A stretch of DNA of 64,000 nt from CAVQGZ01 sp942491665 (lineage in GTDB: Bacteria; Actinomycetota; Actinomycetes; Jiangellales; Jiangellaceae), in the NCBI GenBank assembly GCA_942491665.1, contig CALOBR010000001.1, forward strand, positions 558,001-622,000, written 5' to 3'. Position numbers and translations under genes: made by a program. Shown piece after piece: positions 27,161 through 35,999 of this stretch. A model generated the notes under the pieces. It saw only the letters and a list, made by a program, of their open reading frames with translations, searched no databases and was not told where the DNA came from. Each line of letters opens with the position of its first letter. Positions within the stretch are counted from its first letter, which is position 1.

Positions 27161-28587
27161 TTATCGCGCCCTGGTCCTGGTCTTTTTGGCCACCGCCTTC
27201 TTGGTCGCGACCTTCTTTGCAGCACCCTTCTTCGCAACTTTCTTCGCAGCAACCTTCTTGGCCGCCGCCTTTTTGGACGTGGCCTTTTTCGCGGTCGCCT
27301 TCTTGGCGATCGTCTTCTTGGCCGTGGCTCTGCCGGCCGCCGTCTTTCTGGCCGGGGCCTTCTTCTTCGCCGCGACTTTCTTCGCTACGGCCTTCTTGGC
27401 GGCCACCTTCCTGGCAACGACCTTTTTCTTCGCCACGGCCTTCTTGGCCGACGTCTTTTTGGCGGGGGCCTTCTTCGCCGCGGCCTTCTTGGCGACCCTT
27501 CTTGGTCGGCTTTCTTGGCGACAGCCTTTTTCGCCGCCGTCTTCTTCGCAACGGTTTTCTTCGCGGCCGTCTTCTTGGCCACGGTCTTTTTCGCAGCCGC
27601 TTTCTTGGCCACGGTCTTCTTTGCCGTCGCCTTGCTGGCCGCCTTTTCAACCGCTACTTTCTTCGCAGCGGCTTGCTTACCCGGCGCCTTTTTCGCCGCA
27701 GCTTTCTTTTTGGCGGCTTTGGTCGCCAGCCTCTTGGCCGGCTCGACCTTGCCGGAATCGGCCTTCTTGGCCGCGGCCTTGATCATGCCGGCGCGCTTGC
27801 TCGGTCGTGCATCGTCGGACCGGGCCGCATCCGATGTCCTGGCTTTGCCGGCGGCCGACTTGGCTGCGGGCTTCTTGCGGCCGCTCGCCGTCTCCGACGA
27901 CTTCTGTTTGTCCTTGACCACGCTGCCCGGCGCAACACTCGGCGGCATGGCATCGATAAGCTTGCGCACCGCTTTCCAGACCTTGGGTATCCCCGCATCG
28001 GCCTCGACCCGGCGCAGCTTGTCGGTCAGCTCGTAGTACTGCAGCAATGGCCCCATCTGGCCTTCGTAGACGCGCAGCCGGTTGCTGATCGTCTCCTCGT
28101 AGTCGTCCGGCCGCCGCACGACGCGCGCGCCACAGGCATCACAGACGCCATCGACCATCGGTGGATTCACGTACAGGTTGTACTGCGCGCCGCAGCTGTC
28201 ACAGGCGATCCGCCCGACCAGCCGCTCCATCAGTTCATCGCGATCGACCTCGAGGTTGAGCACGATTTCCACGTCGGCGCCCAGATCGCTGAGTACGCTG
28301 TCGAGCACGTCGGCCTGGCCGGCATTCTTGGGCAGATCGACCAGGATGAAGCCCTGGCTCAGATCCATCTGCGGCATCTGTATGCGCAACAGCGCCAGTA
28401 GCAGCTCGTCCGAGACACGCGACATATCCATGGCCTCTTTGGCCAACCGTCCGAGTTCGGAGTTTTCTGCTGCCGCGCGTCGCATCACACTGTTCACGGT
28501 GATGATCGGCATGCCATAGTGCTTTGAAATCTGCTGGGACAGCTCGGCCTTGCCCGATCCCGGGGGGCCCAGTAGAACGATCCTCAT
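27161..28587 (-). CDS. Adenylate-kinase-like protein fused to a histone-H1-like Lys/Ala tail, one frameshift
   Basis: About 475 residues. Residues 1-215 have the NMP-kinase fold: P-loop GPPGSGKAE at 7-15, a LID with a four-cysteine zinc site (Cys129, Cys132, Cys149, Cys152) and RRPDDYEETISNRLRVY. Two nucleotide-binding motifs depart from true Adk: the STGDMLR region reads TVNSVMRRA and DGFPRT reads VDLPKN, so the conserved Arg is Lys87. From about residue 225 the protein becomes a Lys/Ala-rich repeat (units such as AAKKTVAKKTAA) of about 250 residues, like bacterial histone-H1-like proteins. One extra base near 27500 breaks the tail frame; it resumes to the stop at 27161 (AKKTRTRAR). Divergent from the gene beside pfp. 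AMP-kinase activity is uncertain; nucleic acid or polyanion binding by the tail is likely. Confidence 0.85.
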
Positions 28588-28926
28588 TTTGGCTCCTTGG
28601 TGGCCATTATTTTTCTGCTTGGCGCCTCAAGTTCGGCAATCCGAGGCGCGCCGAGTGGCGGCGTTCCAACTCCCTGTCATATAAGGAAATTAGGATTTTC
28701 CTATAGGGGCATGCGTGTTTTGCATTGGCTGCCCCCTGCCGCGTTGTCTAAGCTAATCGCACATTAATTTGCCTGTCAACGAAGCGCCTGATTTTCTACG
28801 AATTTTAGGCGATTGGCGGAAATAAACGAGTAAATCGCACCGGTTTTCGACGAATCGGGTGCAAAATTCGTCCCCAGGGCAGGTCGGCCGGCGTGCCGCG
28901 GCGTGCGTGCAGACCAATTGGGCATC
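28588..28926. promoter_or_regulatory. Divergent AT-rich regulatory region between the Adk-like gene and the pfp-linked gene
   Basis: 339 bases. In contrast to the high-GC surroundings, 28600-28850 is AT-rich. An imperfect dyad lies at 28681-28704 (ATAAGGAAA, six bases, TTTTCCTAT). A second AT-rich patch, CTAATCGCACATTAATTTGC near 28752, could hold a -10 element. Both flanking genes start away from this region, so it must contain two promoters. Exact boxes cannot be assigned. Confidence 0.4.
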
Positions 28927-29336
28927 ATGAATACAATCCCAGACATCAACGACACCGAGGAATGGATCGTCGCGACGACGCTCAAAGAGCGCTACGGTCG
29001 TCGATGTTGCGGTGCAATACGCCGACGCCGAGATCCGCCTCAATCCGGCCGACCGCGAGCTCAGCGACCTGCCCCGTTTTCGTCTGGGAATCCGACGACT
29101 GTCACTTCGTGATCTTCAAGACCGGCGAACGCCTGTACCGCTGCCAGTTTTTCTACCGCGCCCACCAGCAGTTTGGTACCGGCGTGCACGAATACGACGA
29201 CCTGACCGAATGCACGGTTTCGCTGCTGCAGACCCAGGCCGACCACACGGCGCAGTTGCGCGGCGATATCGAGGCCGGGCGCCAGACAGCCTCGCGGCCG
29301 ACCGAAACCAACAGATTGACGGAAGATAAACGCTAG
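28927..29336 (+). CDS. Small conserved-looking protein upstream of pfp, frameshifted
   Basis: About 136 residues readable in three frames: MNTIPDINDTEEWIVATTLK to about 29000, YADAEIRLNPADRELSDLP to about 29078, then VWESDDCHFVIFKTGERLYR and CQFFYRAHQQFGTGVHEYDD through to the stop at 29336. The composition is that of a real cytoplasmic protein; the frame breaks look like sequencing errors. I do not recognise the family. It is on the same strand as pfp, 81 bases upstream, and divergent from the Adk-like gene, so a link to PPi or nucleotide metabolism is a reasonable guess from context only. Confidence 0.6.
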
Positions 29337-29337
29337 T

Positions 29338-29366
29338 TTGGCGTAAATATAGACAGATAGCGCCAA
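29338..29366. promoter_or_regulatory. Short inverted repeat between the small gene and pfp
   Basis: TTGGCG at 29338-29343 and CGCCAA at 29361-29366 are perfect inverted copies 17 bases apart in an AT-rich leader, immediately after the upstream stop and 52 bases before the pfp ATG. A run of T follows the second arm. It could be a regulator site, a weak terminator or a stem in the pfp leader. Confidence 0.35.
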
Positions 29367-29417
29367 TTTTCCGCACTTTACAGCAAAAAACACACACTTC
29401 AGAACAGAGGGAAAACC

Positions 29418-30761
29418 ATGACGGCGAAAAATGCCTTTTATGCGCAATCCGGCGGGGTCACCGCCGTTATCAACGCCTCGGCCTGCGGCGTGATCGAGAC
29501 CGCCCGCGCCCACCCGGACAAGATCGCCAACGTCTACGCCGGCCGCAACGGCATCATCGGCGCGCTGGTCGAAGACCTGATCGACACCAGCCAGGAATCG
29601 GCCGACGACATCGCCGCGCTCAAGCACACCCCGTCGGGCGGCTTCGGTTCCTGCCGCTTCAAGCTCAAGAGCCTGGAAGACAACAAGCGCGAGTACGAGC
29701 GCCTGATCGAGGTCTTCAAGGCGCACGACATCGGCTACTTCTTCTACAACGGCGGCGGCGACTCGGCCGACACCTGCTACAAGGTCTCGCAGCTGTCCGA
29801 GAAGATGGGCTTCCCGGTGCAGGCGATCCACGTGCCGAAGACGGTCGACAACGACCTGCCGATCACCGACAACTGCCCGGGCTTCGGCTCGGTCGCCAAG
29901 TACATCGCCGTATCCACCCTCGAGGCCAGCTACGACGTGCGCTCGATGGCCGCCACCTCGACCAAGATCTTCGTGATCGAGGTCATGGGCCGTCACGCCG
30001 GCTGGATCGCCGCCGCCGGCGCGCTGGTCGAGGATGAAGGCATCCCGGTCGTGACCCTGTTCCCGGAAGTCGAGTTCGACAAGGACAAGTTCCTCGCCGC
30101 GGTCGATGCCAAGGTCAAGGAGCACGGCTACTGCACCATCTGTGTCTCGGAAGGCTGTCACTGGCCGGACGGCACCTTCCTCGCCGAACAGGGCACGCGT
30201 GACTCGTTCGGTCACGCCCAGCTGGGCGGCGCCGCACCGGTCGTCGCCAACATGATCAAGGAAGCCCTGGGCTACAAGTTCCACTGGGCGGTTGCCGACT
30301 ACCTGCAGCGCGCGGCGCGCCATCTGGCCTCCGCATCGGACGTCGAGCAGGCTTACGCACTGGGCAAGGCCGCCGTCGAAAAGGCCCTCGAGGGCAAGAA
30401 CTCGATCATGCCGACCGTGGTGCGCGAATCGTCCGAGCCTTATAAGTGGAGCATCGGCGAGGCACCCCTGAGCGAAGTCGCCAACGTCGAGAAGATGATG
30501 CCCATGGATTTCATCTCCGATGACGGCTTCGGCATCACCGCCAAGTGTAAGGAATACCTGTACCCGCTGATTCAGGGCGAGGCCTACCCGCCCTACAAGG
30601 GCAACGGCATGCCGGACTACGTCACGCTCAAGCTCAACAGCGTGGCACGCGCAAGCTGCCGGATTTCAAACTGGAGAAAGTTGGGAGGAGGAAAGAAAGG
30701 GGCCCCCGGGGGGTTGTTGGGGAAAAAAAAAAAGGGGCTCCTTGGAACTGGAGTGCGGTAA
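29418..30761 (+). CDS. pfp: Pyrophosphate-dependent 6-phosphofructokinase
   Basis: Phosphorylates fructose-6-phosphate reversibly with PPi instead of ATP. Marks: AQSGGVTAVINASACGVIE, YNGGGDSADTCYKVSQL, and HVPKTVDNDLPITDNCPGFG, where Lys precedes TVDND in place of the Gly of ATP-dependent enzymes, the accepted PPi-type marker. STKIFVIEVMGRHAGWIAAA is the sugar-phosphate site. Homology runs to about 30675: KLNSVAR then, allowing for two extra bases, KLPDFKLE, the expected C-terminus. The remainder of the open frame (WRKLGGGKKGAPGG and onward) comes from a homopolymer-rich stretch and is not real protein. RBS GAGGGA precedes ATG 29418. In related bacteria pfp is linked to hppA; here hppA is 7 kb away. 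Confidence 0.93.
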   Translation: MTAKNAFYAQSGGVTAVINASACGVIETARAHPDKIANVYAGRNGIIGALVEDLIDTSQESADDIAALKHTPSGGFGSCRFKLKSLEDNKREYERLIEVFKAHDIGYFFYNGGGDSADTCYKVSQLSEKMGFPVQAIHVPKTVDNDLPITDNCPGFGSVAKYIAVSTLEASYDVRSMAATSTKIFVIEVMGRHAGWIAAAGALVEDEGIPVVTLFPEVEFDKDKFLAAVDAKVKEHGYCTICVSEGCHWPDGTFLAEQGTRDSFGHAQLGGAAPVVANMIKEALGYKFHWAVADYLQRAARHLASASDVEQAYALGKAAVEKALEGKNSIMPTVVRESSEPYKWSIGEAPLSEVANVEKMMPMDFISDDGFGITAKCKEYLYPLIQGEAYPPYKGNGMPDYVTLKLNSVARASCRISNWRKLGGGKKGAPGGLLGKKKKGLLGTGVR

Positions 30762-30765
30762 CACG
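30678..30765. other. Homopolymer-rich low-quality stretch
   Basis: GGGAGGAGG, GGGGCCCCCGGGGGG and eleven consecutive A residues follow the natural end of pfp. The composition is unlike flanking intergenic DNA and resembles a decaying read end. The join between pfp and the TonB receptor gene should be treated as unproven. Confidence 0.65.
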
Positions 30766-30814
30766 CCTGATGAAAATAGAGTTTTTGCCCTTCTGTACCG
30801 CCTGGAGCAGTCCG

Positions 30815-32875
30815 ATGCGCTTCACACTTCCTCACCAGCGCAGATCGATCGCGTGTGCGTTCGCTGCCGCGGCCCTGCTATCGGCATCCGCAGGCCATGC
30901 GGCCAACACGACTCTTGGCGCCGACCAACTGGTCGAATTGAGTTTCGACGAATTGTTGAATGTCGAGATCACATCGGTCAGCAAGAAGGCCGAGCGCCTC
31001 CAGGACGCCCCTGCGGCGGTGTTCGTGATATCGGCCGACGACCTGCGGCGCAGCGGCGTGCGCTCGATACCCGACGCACTGCGCATGGTGCCCGGCGTGC
31101 AGGTCGCGCAGATCGACGCCAACAAATGGGCGGTGTCGGCACGCGGCTTTAACGGACGGTTTGCCGCGCGCCTGCTGGTGCTGATGGACGGCCGCTCGGT
31201 CTACTCACCAATCTACTCGGGCGTGTACTGGGAATCACAGGACACCTTCATCGAAGACATCGAACGCATCGAGGTCATCCGCGGCCCGGGTGCCACGCTG
31301 TGGGGGGCCAACGCCGTCAACGGTGTCATCAACATCATTACCAAGGCCGCTGCCGACACGAACGGGACACGGGTCTATGCCGGCGTCGGCGACGAACTCG
31401 AGGCGTTCGGCGGCGCCCGACACGGTTTCCGCGTCGGCGACGACACCGCGGCTCGCATGTACGTGAAGTACAAGCAGCTTGACTCGTTCGAGCTGGTCGG
31501 TGGCGACGATGCCAAGGACGATTGGGACAACCTTCAGGCCGGGTTCCGCGTCGACCACTGGCCGAACTCGCGCGACGAGTTGACCGTGCAGGGCGACGTG
31601 TTCAAACAGGATCTGAGCAAGTACGTCGTGCGCCCGACGCTGACTCCACCCTACTCGACCCGGATCCTGGACTCGGCCGACGCGCAAGGCGCCAACCTGA
31701 TCGGGCGCTGGACGCGCGCGCTGTCCGGTGGCGGGAACATCCAGGCCCAGGCCTACATCGATCACTACAATCGTACCGACCAGTACGTCGACCAGGAGGT
31801 CACGACATTCGACTTCGATCTCCAACACCGTTTCGCACCCGACGACCGGCATGAGATCGTCTGGGGGCTGGGCTACCGCTACAGTGATATCTGGGTTGAC
31901 GGCAGAGGCGACGTACAAGCCACCGACCAGAACCACGAGAACAGCGTGTTCAGCGCCTTCGTCCAGGATGAGATCACGCTGGTACCGGAGCGCTGGACGG
32001 TCGTGCTGGGCAGCAAGTTCGAGCACAACGACTTCACCGGCTTCGAGGTGCAACCGTCGGCGCGCGTCGTGTTCAAACCCGAGCAGCGCCAGACGCTGTG
32101 GGCGGCCGTCTCGCGCGCGGTGCGCACGCCGTCGGTTGGCGAACAGGTCAACGTCCTGCCGTTCTCGACCATTCCGCCCAACACGCCGCCGAATTCCCCC
32201 AATCCCCTGCCGCTGCAGATCGTTGCCGTTGGCGACCGGTACAACGACAGCGTCGAACAACTCGCCTACGAGTTTGGCTGGCGTATGGACGTCAGCGAGG
32301 CGCTATCGTTCGATGCCGCCCTGTATTACACCGAGTACGACAAAGGCCGCATCGCGGTACCGGGTGCGTCATCGGTTGTCTTTGCACCGGTCCCGCACGC
32401 GCGGCAGCTGCTGCAACTGGTCAACGACTTGTACGGCGAGACCTACGGCCTCGAACTCGCGGCATCCTGGGAAGCCAGCGACAGCATGCGCCTGCAGCTG
32501 GCCTACAGCCATCAACGCACTTTCGACCATACTGACCTCCTCGTCGACGCCGATAGCAACGAGGGCAGTCAACCGCGCAACCAGCTGTCGCTGCGCGCCG
32601 ACATCGAGCTGACTTCCGAGCTCGGTCTGCACGTTTGGGGACGCTATGTCGATCAGCTGCAAGGGGTCTCGGTATCCAGCGGTCCGGCCGTGACGATACC
32701 GTCGTACACCGAACTCGACCTGCAACTGACCTGGCACCCACAGCCCAATGTCGAGCTGTCGCTGGTCGGGCGCAACCTGCTCAATCCCAGTCACCGCGAA
32801 TTCGTCCAGGAGGCGTTCACACCGCCCAGCGAGGTCGAGCGCAGCGTATACGGCTACGTGAAAGTGGACTTCTGA
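30815..32875 (+). CDS. TonB-dependent outer-membrane receptor
   Basis: 686 residues. The start at 30815 is preferred (GGAGCAG just upstream) because it gives a proper signal peptide: MRFTLPHQRRS, hydrophobic core, cleavage after SAGHA. The plug domain is clear (SVSKKAERLQDAPAAVFVIS, IRGPGATLWGANAVNGVIN), followed by the beta-barrel and a terminal aromatic residue (VYGYVKVDF) for outer-membrane assembly. It belongs to the catecholate/cobalamin-like TonB receptor group with LLNVEITSVSKKAERLQDA near the N-terminus, often paired with YfiR proteins. The YfiR-family gene follows 14 bases downstream. Ligand unknown. Frame intact. Confidence 0.9.
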   Translation: MRFTLPHQRRSIACAFAAAALLSASAGHAANTTLGADQLVELSFDELLNVEITSVSKKAERLQDAPAAVFVISADDLRRSGVRSIPDALRMVPGVQVAQIDANKWAVSARGFNGRFAARLLVLMDGRSVYSPIYSGVYWESQDTFIEDIERIEVIRGPGATLWGANAVNGVINIITKAAADTNGTRVYAGVGDELEAFGGARHGFRVGDDTAARMYVKYKQLDSFELVGGDDAKDDWDNLQAGFRVDHWPNSRDELTVQGDVFKQDLSKYVVRPTLTPPYSTRILDSADAQGANLIGRWTRALSGGGNIQAQAYIDHYNRTDQYVDQEVTTFDFDLQHRFAPDDRHEIVWGLGYRYSDIWVDGRGDVQATDQNHENSVFSAFVQDEITLVPERWTVVLGSKFEHNDFTGFEVQPSARVVFKPEQRQTLWAAVSRAVRTPSVGEQVNVLPFSTIPPNTPPNSPNPLPLQIVAVGDRYNDSVEQLAYEFGWRMDVSEALSFDAALYYTEYDKGRIAVPGASSVVFAPVPHARQLLQLVNDLYGETYGLELAASWEASDSMRLQLAYSHQRTFDHTDLLVDADSNEGSQPRNQLSLRADIELTSELGLHVWGRYVDQLQGVSVSSGPAVTIPSYTELDLQLTWHPQPNVELSLVGRNLLNPSHREFVQEAFTPPSEVERSVYGYVKVDF

Positions 32876-32889
32876 CAACGGCCAGGCGG

Positions 32890-33429
32890 ATGCTGTCGAT
32901 ACACGCCCACCTCCGTCGCTTGTTCCGACCGACCACGCTGGTGCTCGGATGGCTAAGCGTGTTTGCGTTCGCGCCGGCGATCGCGGCGCCACCCGGCGCC
33001 AGCGAGGCGGCAGTCAAGGCAGCCTATGTCTACAACTTCGTCAAATTCACCGACTGGCCAGCAGAGGCCTTCGCTGACGACAGCACGCTGGTGATCTGTA
33101 CCGATGCGAAGGACGAACTGTCCGAGGCACTGCTCTCGTTGGACGGCAAAAAAGCCGGCACGCGCAGGATCGTCGTGCAGGGACTCCCCGCGCAGGGGCT
33201 CGCCGGATGCCAGGTCGCGCTGATCGATTCCGCCAACAATGCTGCGCGTTGCGAAGTCGCGCAACCGGTACTGACGATCACGACCTTCAACCAACCGGGC
33301 ACGGTCATACGCCTGTTTCTCGACAACAATAAATTGCGATTCGCGATCGATCTGGGTGCAGCCCGACGAGGGTCGATCAAGCTCAGCGCAAAACTGTTGT
33401 CGGTGGCGGTCACCGTGATCGACAAGTAA
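32890..33429 (+). CDS. YfiR-family periplasmic protein (DUF4154)
   Basis: 179 residues. A signal-peptide region ending near AIAAPPG is followed by the family hallmark EAAVKAAYVYNFVKFTDWPA and later TFNQPGTVIRLFLDNNKLRF and RGSIKLSAKLL. YfiR of Pseudomonas is a periplasmic repressor of the diguanylate cyclase YfiN. Many YfiR-like genes sit directly after a TonB receptor, as here, and before a sensor kinase or GGDEF protein; here the next gene is modC on the opposite strand, so the expected output partner is missing. Role as a periplasmic sensor is inferred from the family. Frame intact. Confidence 0.85.
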   Translation: MLSIHAHLRRLFRPTTLVLGWLSVFAFAPAIAAPPGASEAAVKAAYVYNFVKFTDWPAEAFADDSTLVICTDAKDELSEALLSLDGKKAGTRRIVVQGLPAQGLAGCQVALIDSANNAARCEVAQPVLTITTFNQPGTVIRLFLDNNKLRFAIDLGAARRGSIKLSAKLLSVAVTVIDK

Positions 33430-33508
33430 CAAAAGCCATTGCTGTGCCCCGGCCAAACCGGGTCCGGCCGATCGGTCAGTGTGCGTGCATGCACGCCGCC
33501 TTCACCGT

Positions 33509-34576
33509 TCAGGCCAGCAGCGCCACACTCTTGATCTGCGCATGCAGATGCTTGCCCGGCTCGATCGCCAGCAAGCGCTGCGATCGCCGCGTCACCCGGG
33601 CCAGCAGCGTCTGATCGCCGGCCTGCAGCCGCACCATGACCTGTGCCGGGCCGTCGTCGTCGATCTCCTCCACCACGACCGGAAAGCTGTTCAGGATGCT
33701 GGTACCGCTGAGCGGCTGCAGTGCCAGACTGACGTCACGCGCGCGGATGCGCAGGCGCACACGGGTACCCGCCGCGGCATCGACGCGCGGCACCCACAGA
33801 CGTCCGCCGCTGAAGCTCAACTCGGTGAGCTGATCGGGCGTATCGTGCGCGCGGACCGCGGCATGCATGACCGCCTCGGCGTTGCGTCCGTGCGCCATCG
33901 GCAGATCCAGACGGGTCAGCAACTCGTTGATGCCACCGCTGGTTACGACGCGGCCGTCGCGCATCAGCACCATGTGATCGGTCAGGCGGGCCACTTCGTC
34001 GAGGGCATGGCTCACGTACAGCACCGGGATCGCCAGCTGGCGCTGTATGTCGTCAAGATACGGTAGCAGTACCGACCGACTGGCCTGATCGAGCGCCGCC
34101 AAAGGTTCATCCATCAATAACAGACGAGGGTTGCTCAGCAGCGCCTGGGCGATCGCCACACGCTGGCGTTCGCCGCCCGACAGGCCCGGCGCGTGCCGGT
34201 GCAACAGGTCGGACAGACCGAGCAGTTCAACAACAAGATCGAAGTCGAGCGCCGCATCGGACGAGCGCCGCCGCTGCATGCCGTAACGCAGATTGGCGTG
34301 CACGTCGAGATGCGAAAACATGCGTGGATGCTGAAACACATAGCCGACCGGCCGCCGATGCGTCGGCAGACAAACGTTCGCATCCTGCCAGCTGTCGGCA
34401 CCAACCTTCACCCGGCCGCGCGCTTCCGGTTCGAGCCCGGCAATGGCGCGCAACAGCGTGGTCTTGCCACAACCCGATGGCCCGAACACGGCGGTAAAGC
34501 CACTGGGCGGCGACTCGAAGGCACACTCGAGACGGAAGCCGCCCTTATCGAGGTGCATATCGACCTGGACCGTCAT
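33509..34576 (-). CDS. modC: Molybdate ABC transporter ATP-binding protein
   Basis: 355 residues. Walker A GPSGCGKTT at 32-40, ABC signature LSGGERQRVAIAQALL, Walker B LLLMDEPLAALD, switch His in VSHALDEVARLTDH, and a C-terminal TOBE (molybdate-binding) domain from about residue 275 (RLRIRARDVSLALQPLSGTS). The start overlaps the modB stop by four bases (ATGA). It energises molybdate uptake with ModB and ModA. No ModE-like regulator is seen nearby. Frame intact. Confidence 0.95.
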   Translation of the reverse strand: MTVQVDMHLDKGGFRLECAFESPPSGFTAVFGPSGCGKTTLLRAIAGLEPEARGRVKVGADSWQDANVCLPTHRRPVGYVFQHPRMFSHLDVHANLRYGMQRRRSSDAALDFDLVVELLGLSDLLHRHAPGLSGGERQRVAIAQALLSNPRLLLMDEPLAALDQASRSVLLPYLDDIQRQLAIPVLYVSHALDEVARLTDHMVLMRDGRVVTSGGINELLTRLDLPMAHGRNAEAVMHAAVRAHDTPDQLTELSFSGGRLWVPRVDAAAGTRVRLRIRARDVSLALQPLSGTSILNSFPVVVEEIDDDGPAQVMVRLQAGDQTLLARVTRRSQRLLAIEPGKHLHAQIKSVALLA

Positions 34577-35256
34577 GGCCCGGTCCTGCGCCGGAAGCGA
34601 CTGGTGTAGACCAGCAGCAGCAGGATGAACGACAACAGCAGCAGGCCGGCCGACAGCACATGCGCGTTCGCATAGTCGAGTGCCTCGACATGCTCGTAGA
34701 CGGCGATCGACAGCACCCGCGTCTCACCGGGGATGTTGCCGCCGATCATCAACACCACGCCAAATTCGCCGAGCGTATGCGCGAAACCAAGTACCGCCGC
34801 GGTCACGTAACCCGGGCGCGCCAGCGGCAGCACGACGCTGCGAAAGCGGTCGACCGGATTTGCACCCAGGCACGCGGCCATCTCCAGCGGCTGCTCGCCG
34901 ATCGCCGCGAAGGCGTCGCGTAGCGGCTGAACGACGAACGGCAGCGAATAGACCATCGAACCGAGCAACAGGCCGCCGAAGGTGAACGCCAGCGACAGGC
35001 CGCCGAGCGGGCCATTCGGCCCCATCGCCAACAGCAGGTAGAAACCCAGCACGGTCGGCGGCAATACCAGCGGCAACGCGACCAGCGCCTCGACCGGTGC
35101 GCGCAGGCGGCTGCGGGTTCGCGCCAGCCACCAGGCCAGCGGCGTACCGACCAGGATCAGCAACAGCGTGGTCAGTGCGGCCAGGCGCAGGGTCAGCCAC
35201 AGGGCCTCCATATCGGCCGCCTGCAGACCGGCGCCGTGCAGCAGTTCACCGTTCAC
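34573..35256 (-). CDS. modB: Molybdate ABC transporter permease
   Basis: 227 residues from a GTG at 35256 that overlaps the modA stop (GTGA); an in-frame ATG at 35211 is the alternative start. Inner-membrane permease with about five helices and the EAA loop GEQPLEMAACLGANPVDRFR contacting ModC. LVLPPTVLGFYLLLAMGPNG and FAHTLGEFGVVLMIGGNIPG are diagnostic for ModB. The frame is open further upstream, but that would overlap modA. Overlaps modC at its end. Confidence 0.94.
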   Translation of the reverse strand: MNGELLHGAGLQAADMEALWLTLRLAALTTLLLILVGTPLAWWLARTRSRLRAPVEALVALPLVLPPTVLGFYLLLAMGPNGPLGGLSLAFTFGGLLLGSMVYSLPFVVQPLRDAFAAIGEQPLEMAACLGANPVDRFRSVVLPLARPGYVTAAVLGFAHTLGEFGVVLMIGGNIPGETRVLSIAVYEHVEALDYANAHVLSAGLLLLSFILLLLVYTSRFRRRTGP

Positions 35257-35999
35257 GACGCCTCCGGCAGTGCGTAGCCGGCCGCGCCGATGATGGCGCG
35301 GGCACGCGGTGCACGCAGGTAGGCGAGAAAGGATTCGGCGGCCGGGCCGGCTCGCAACAGGACGGCCTGTTGTCGGATCGGGGCATACAACCCGGCGGCA
35401 ATCTCCCGGTAGGCGCCGCGTGCCGATGCATCCAGCCCGAGCAACTGCGACAGTGCGACCAGGCCCGCCTGCGCGTTGCCGGTGGCAACGAACTGGAATG
35501 CCTGGCCGACGTTCTCGCCGCGCACCAGTCGCGGTTGCACCTCGGACCACAGCCCCCAGGCCTCGAGCACCTGGCGCGCGGCCAGGCCGTACGGTGCAAG
35601 ACGCGGGTTGGCGATCGCCAGGCGCCGCACCTGCGGATCGATCAATGCAGCGCGCGCATCGTCGACCGCATCGAGCCCCGGCAGCCAGACCACCAGCCGC
35701 CCCAACGCATAGTCGAACCGGCTGCCGGTGACAGCATGCCCCTCGACTTCGAGACGCTTCGGGCGCGCCGTATCGGCAGCCAGGAAGACATCGAAGGCGG
35801 CGCCGTTACGAATCTGCGCATAGTGCTTGCCGGTCGATGCCGACGAGATCAGCAGGCGATGGCCGGTCTGCGCGATGAAATCATCGGCCAGTCGTTTGAG
35901 GGTCGGCGCGAAATTCGCGGCGACGGCCACGCGGACCGGGTCAGCCGGCGCGACAGAACAGGCCAGGCAGCACAGGCTCAGCATCAGAGTACGCAACAT
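35253..35999 (-). CDS. modA: Molybdate-binding periplasmic protein
   Basis: 248 residues from ATG 35999, chosen because it begins a signal peptide (MLRTLMLSLCCLACSVAPAD). Mature part: VRVAVAANFAPTLKRLADDF, SSASTGKHYAQIRNGAAFDV and FLAADTARPKRL, the typical ModA binding-lobe motifs. First gene of modABC, with translational overlap into modB. High-affinity capture of molybdate (or tungstate) in the periplasm. The frame is open upstream to 36140 without family similarity. Molybdenum supply fits the moaC gene 6 kb away. Confidence 0.95.
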   Translation of the reverse strand: MLRTLMLSLCCLACSVAPADPVRVAVAANFAPTLKRLADDFIAQTGHRLLISSASTGKHYAQIRNGAAFDVFLAADTARPKRLEVEGHAVTGSRFDYALGRLVVWLPGLDAVDDARAALIDPQVRRLAIANPRLAPYGLAARQVLEAWGLWSEVQPRLVRGENVGQAFQFVATGNAQAGLVALSQLLGLDASARGAYREIAAGLYAPIRQQAVLLRAGPAAESFLAYLRAPRARAIIGAAGYALPEAS

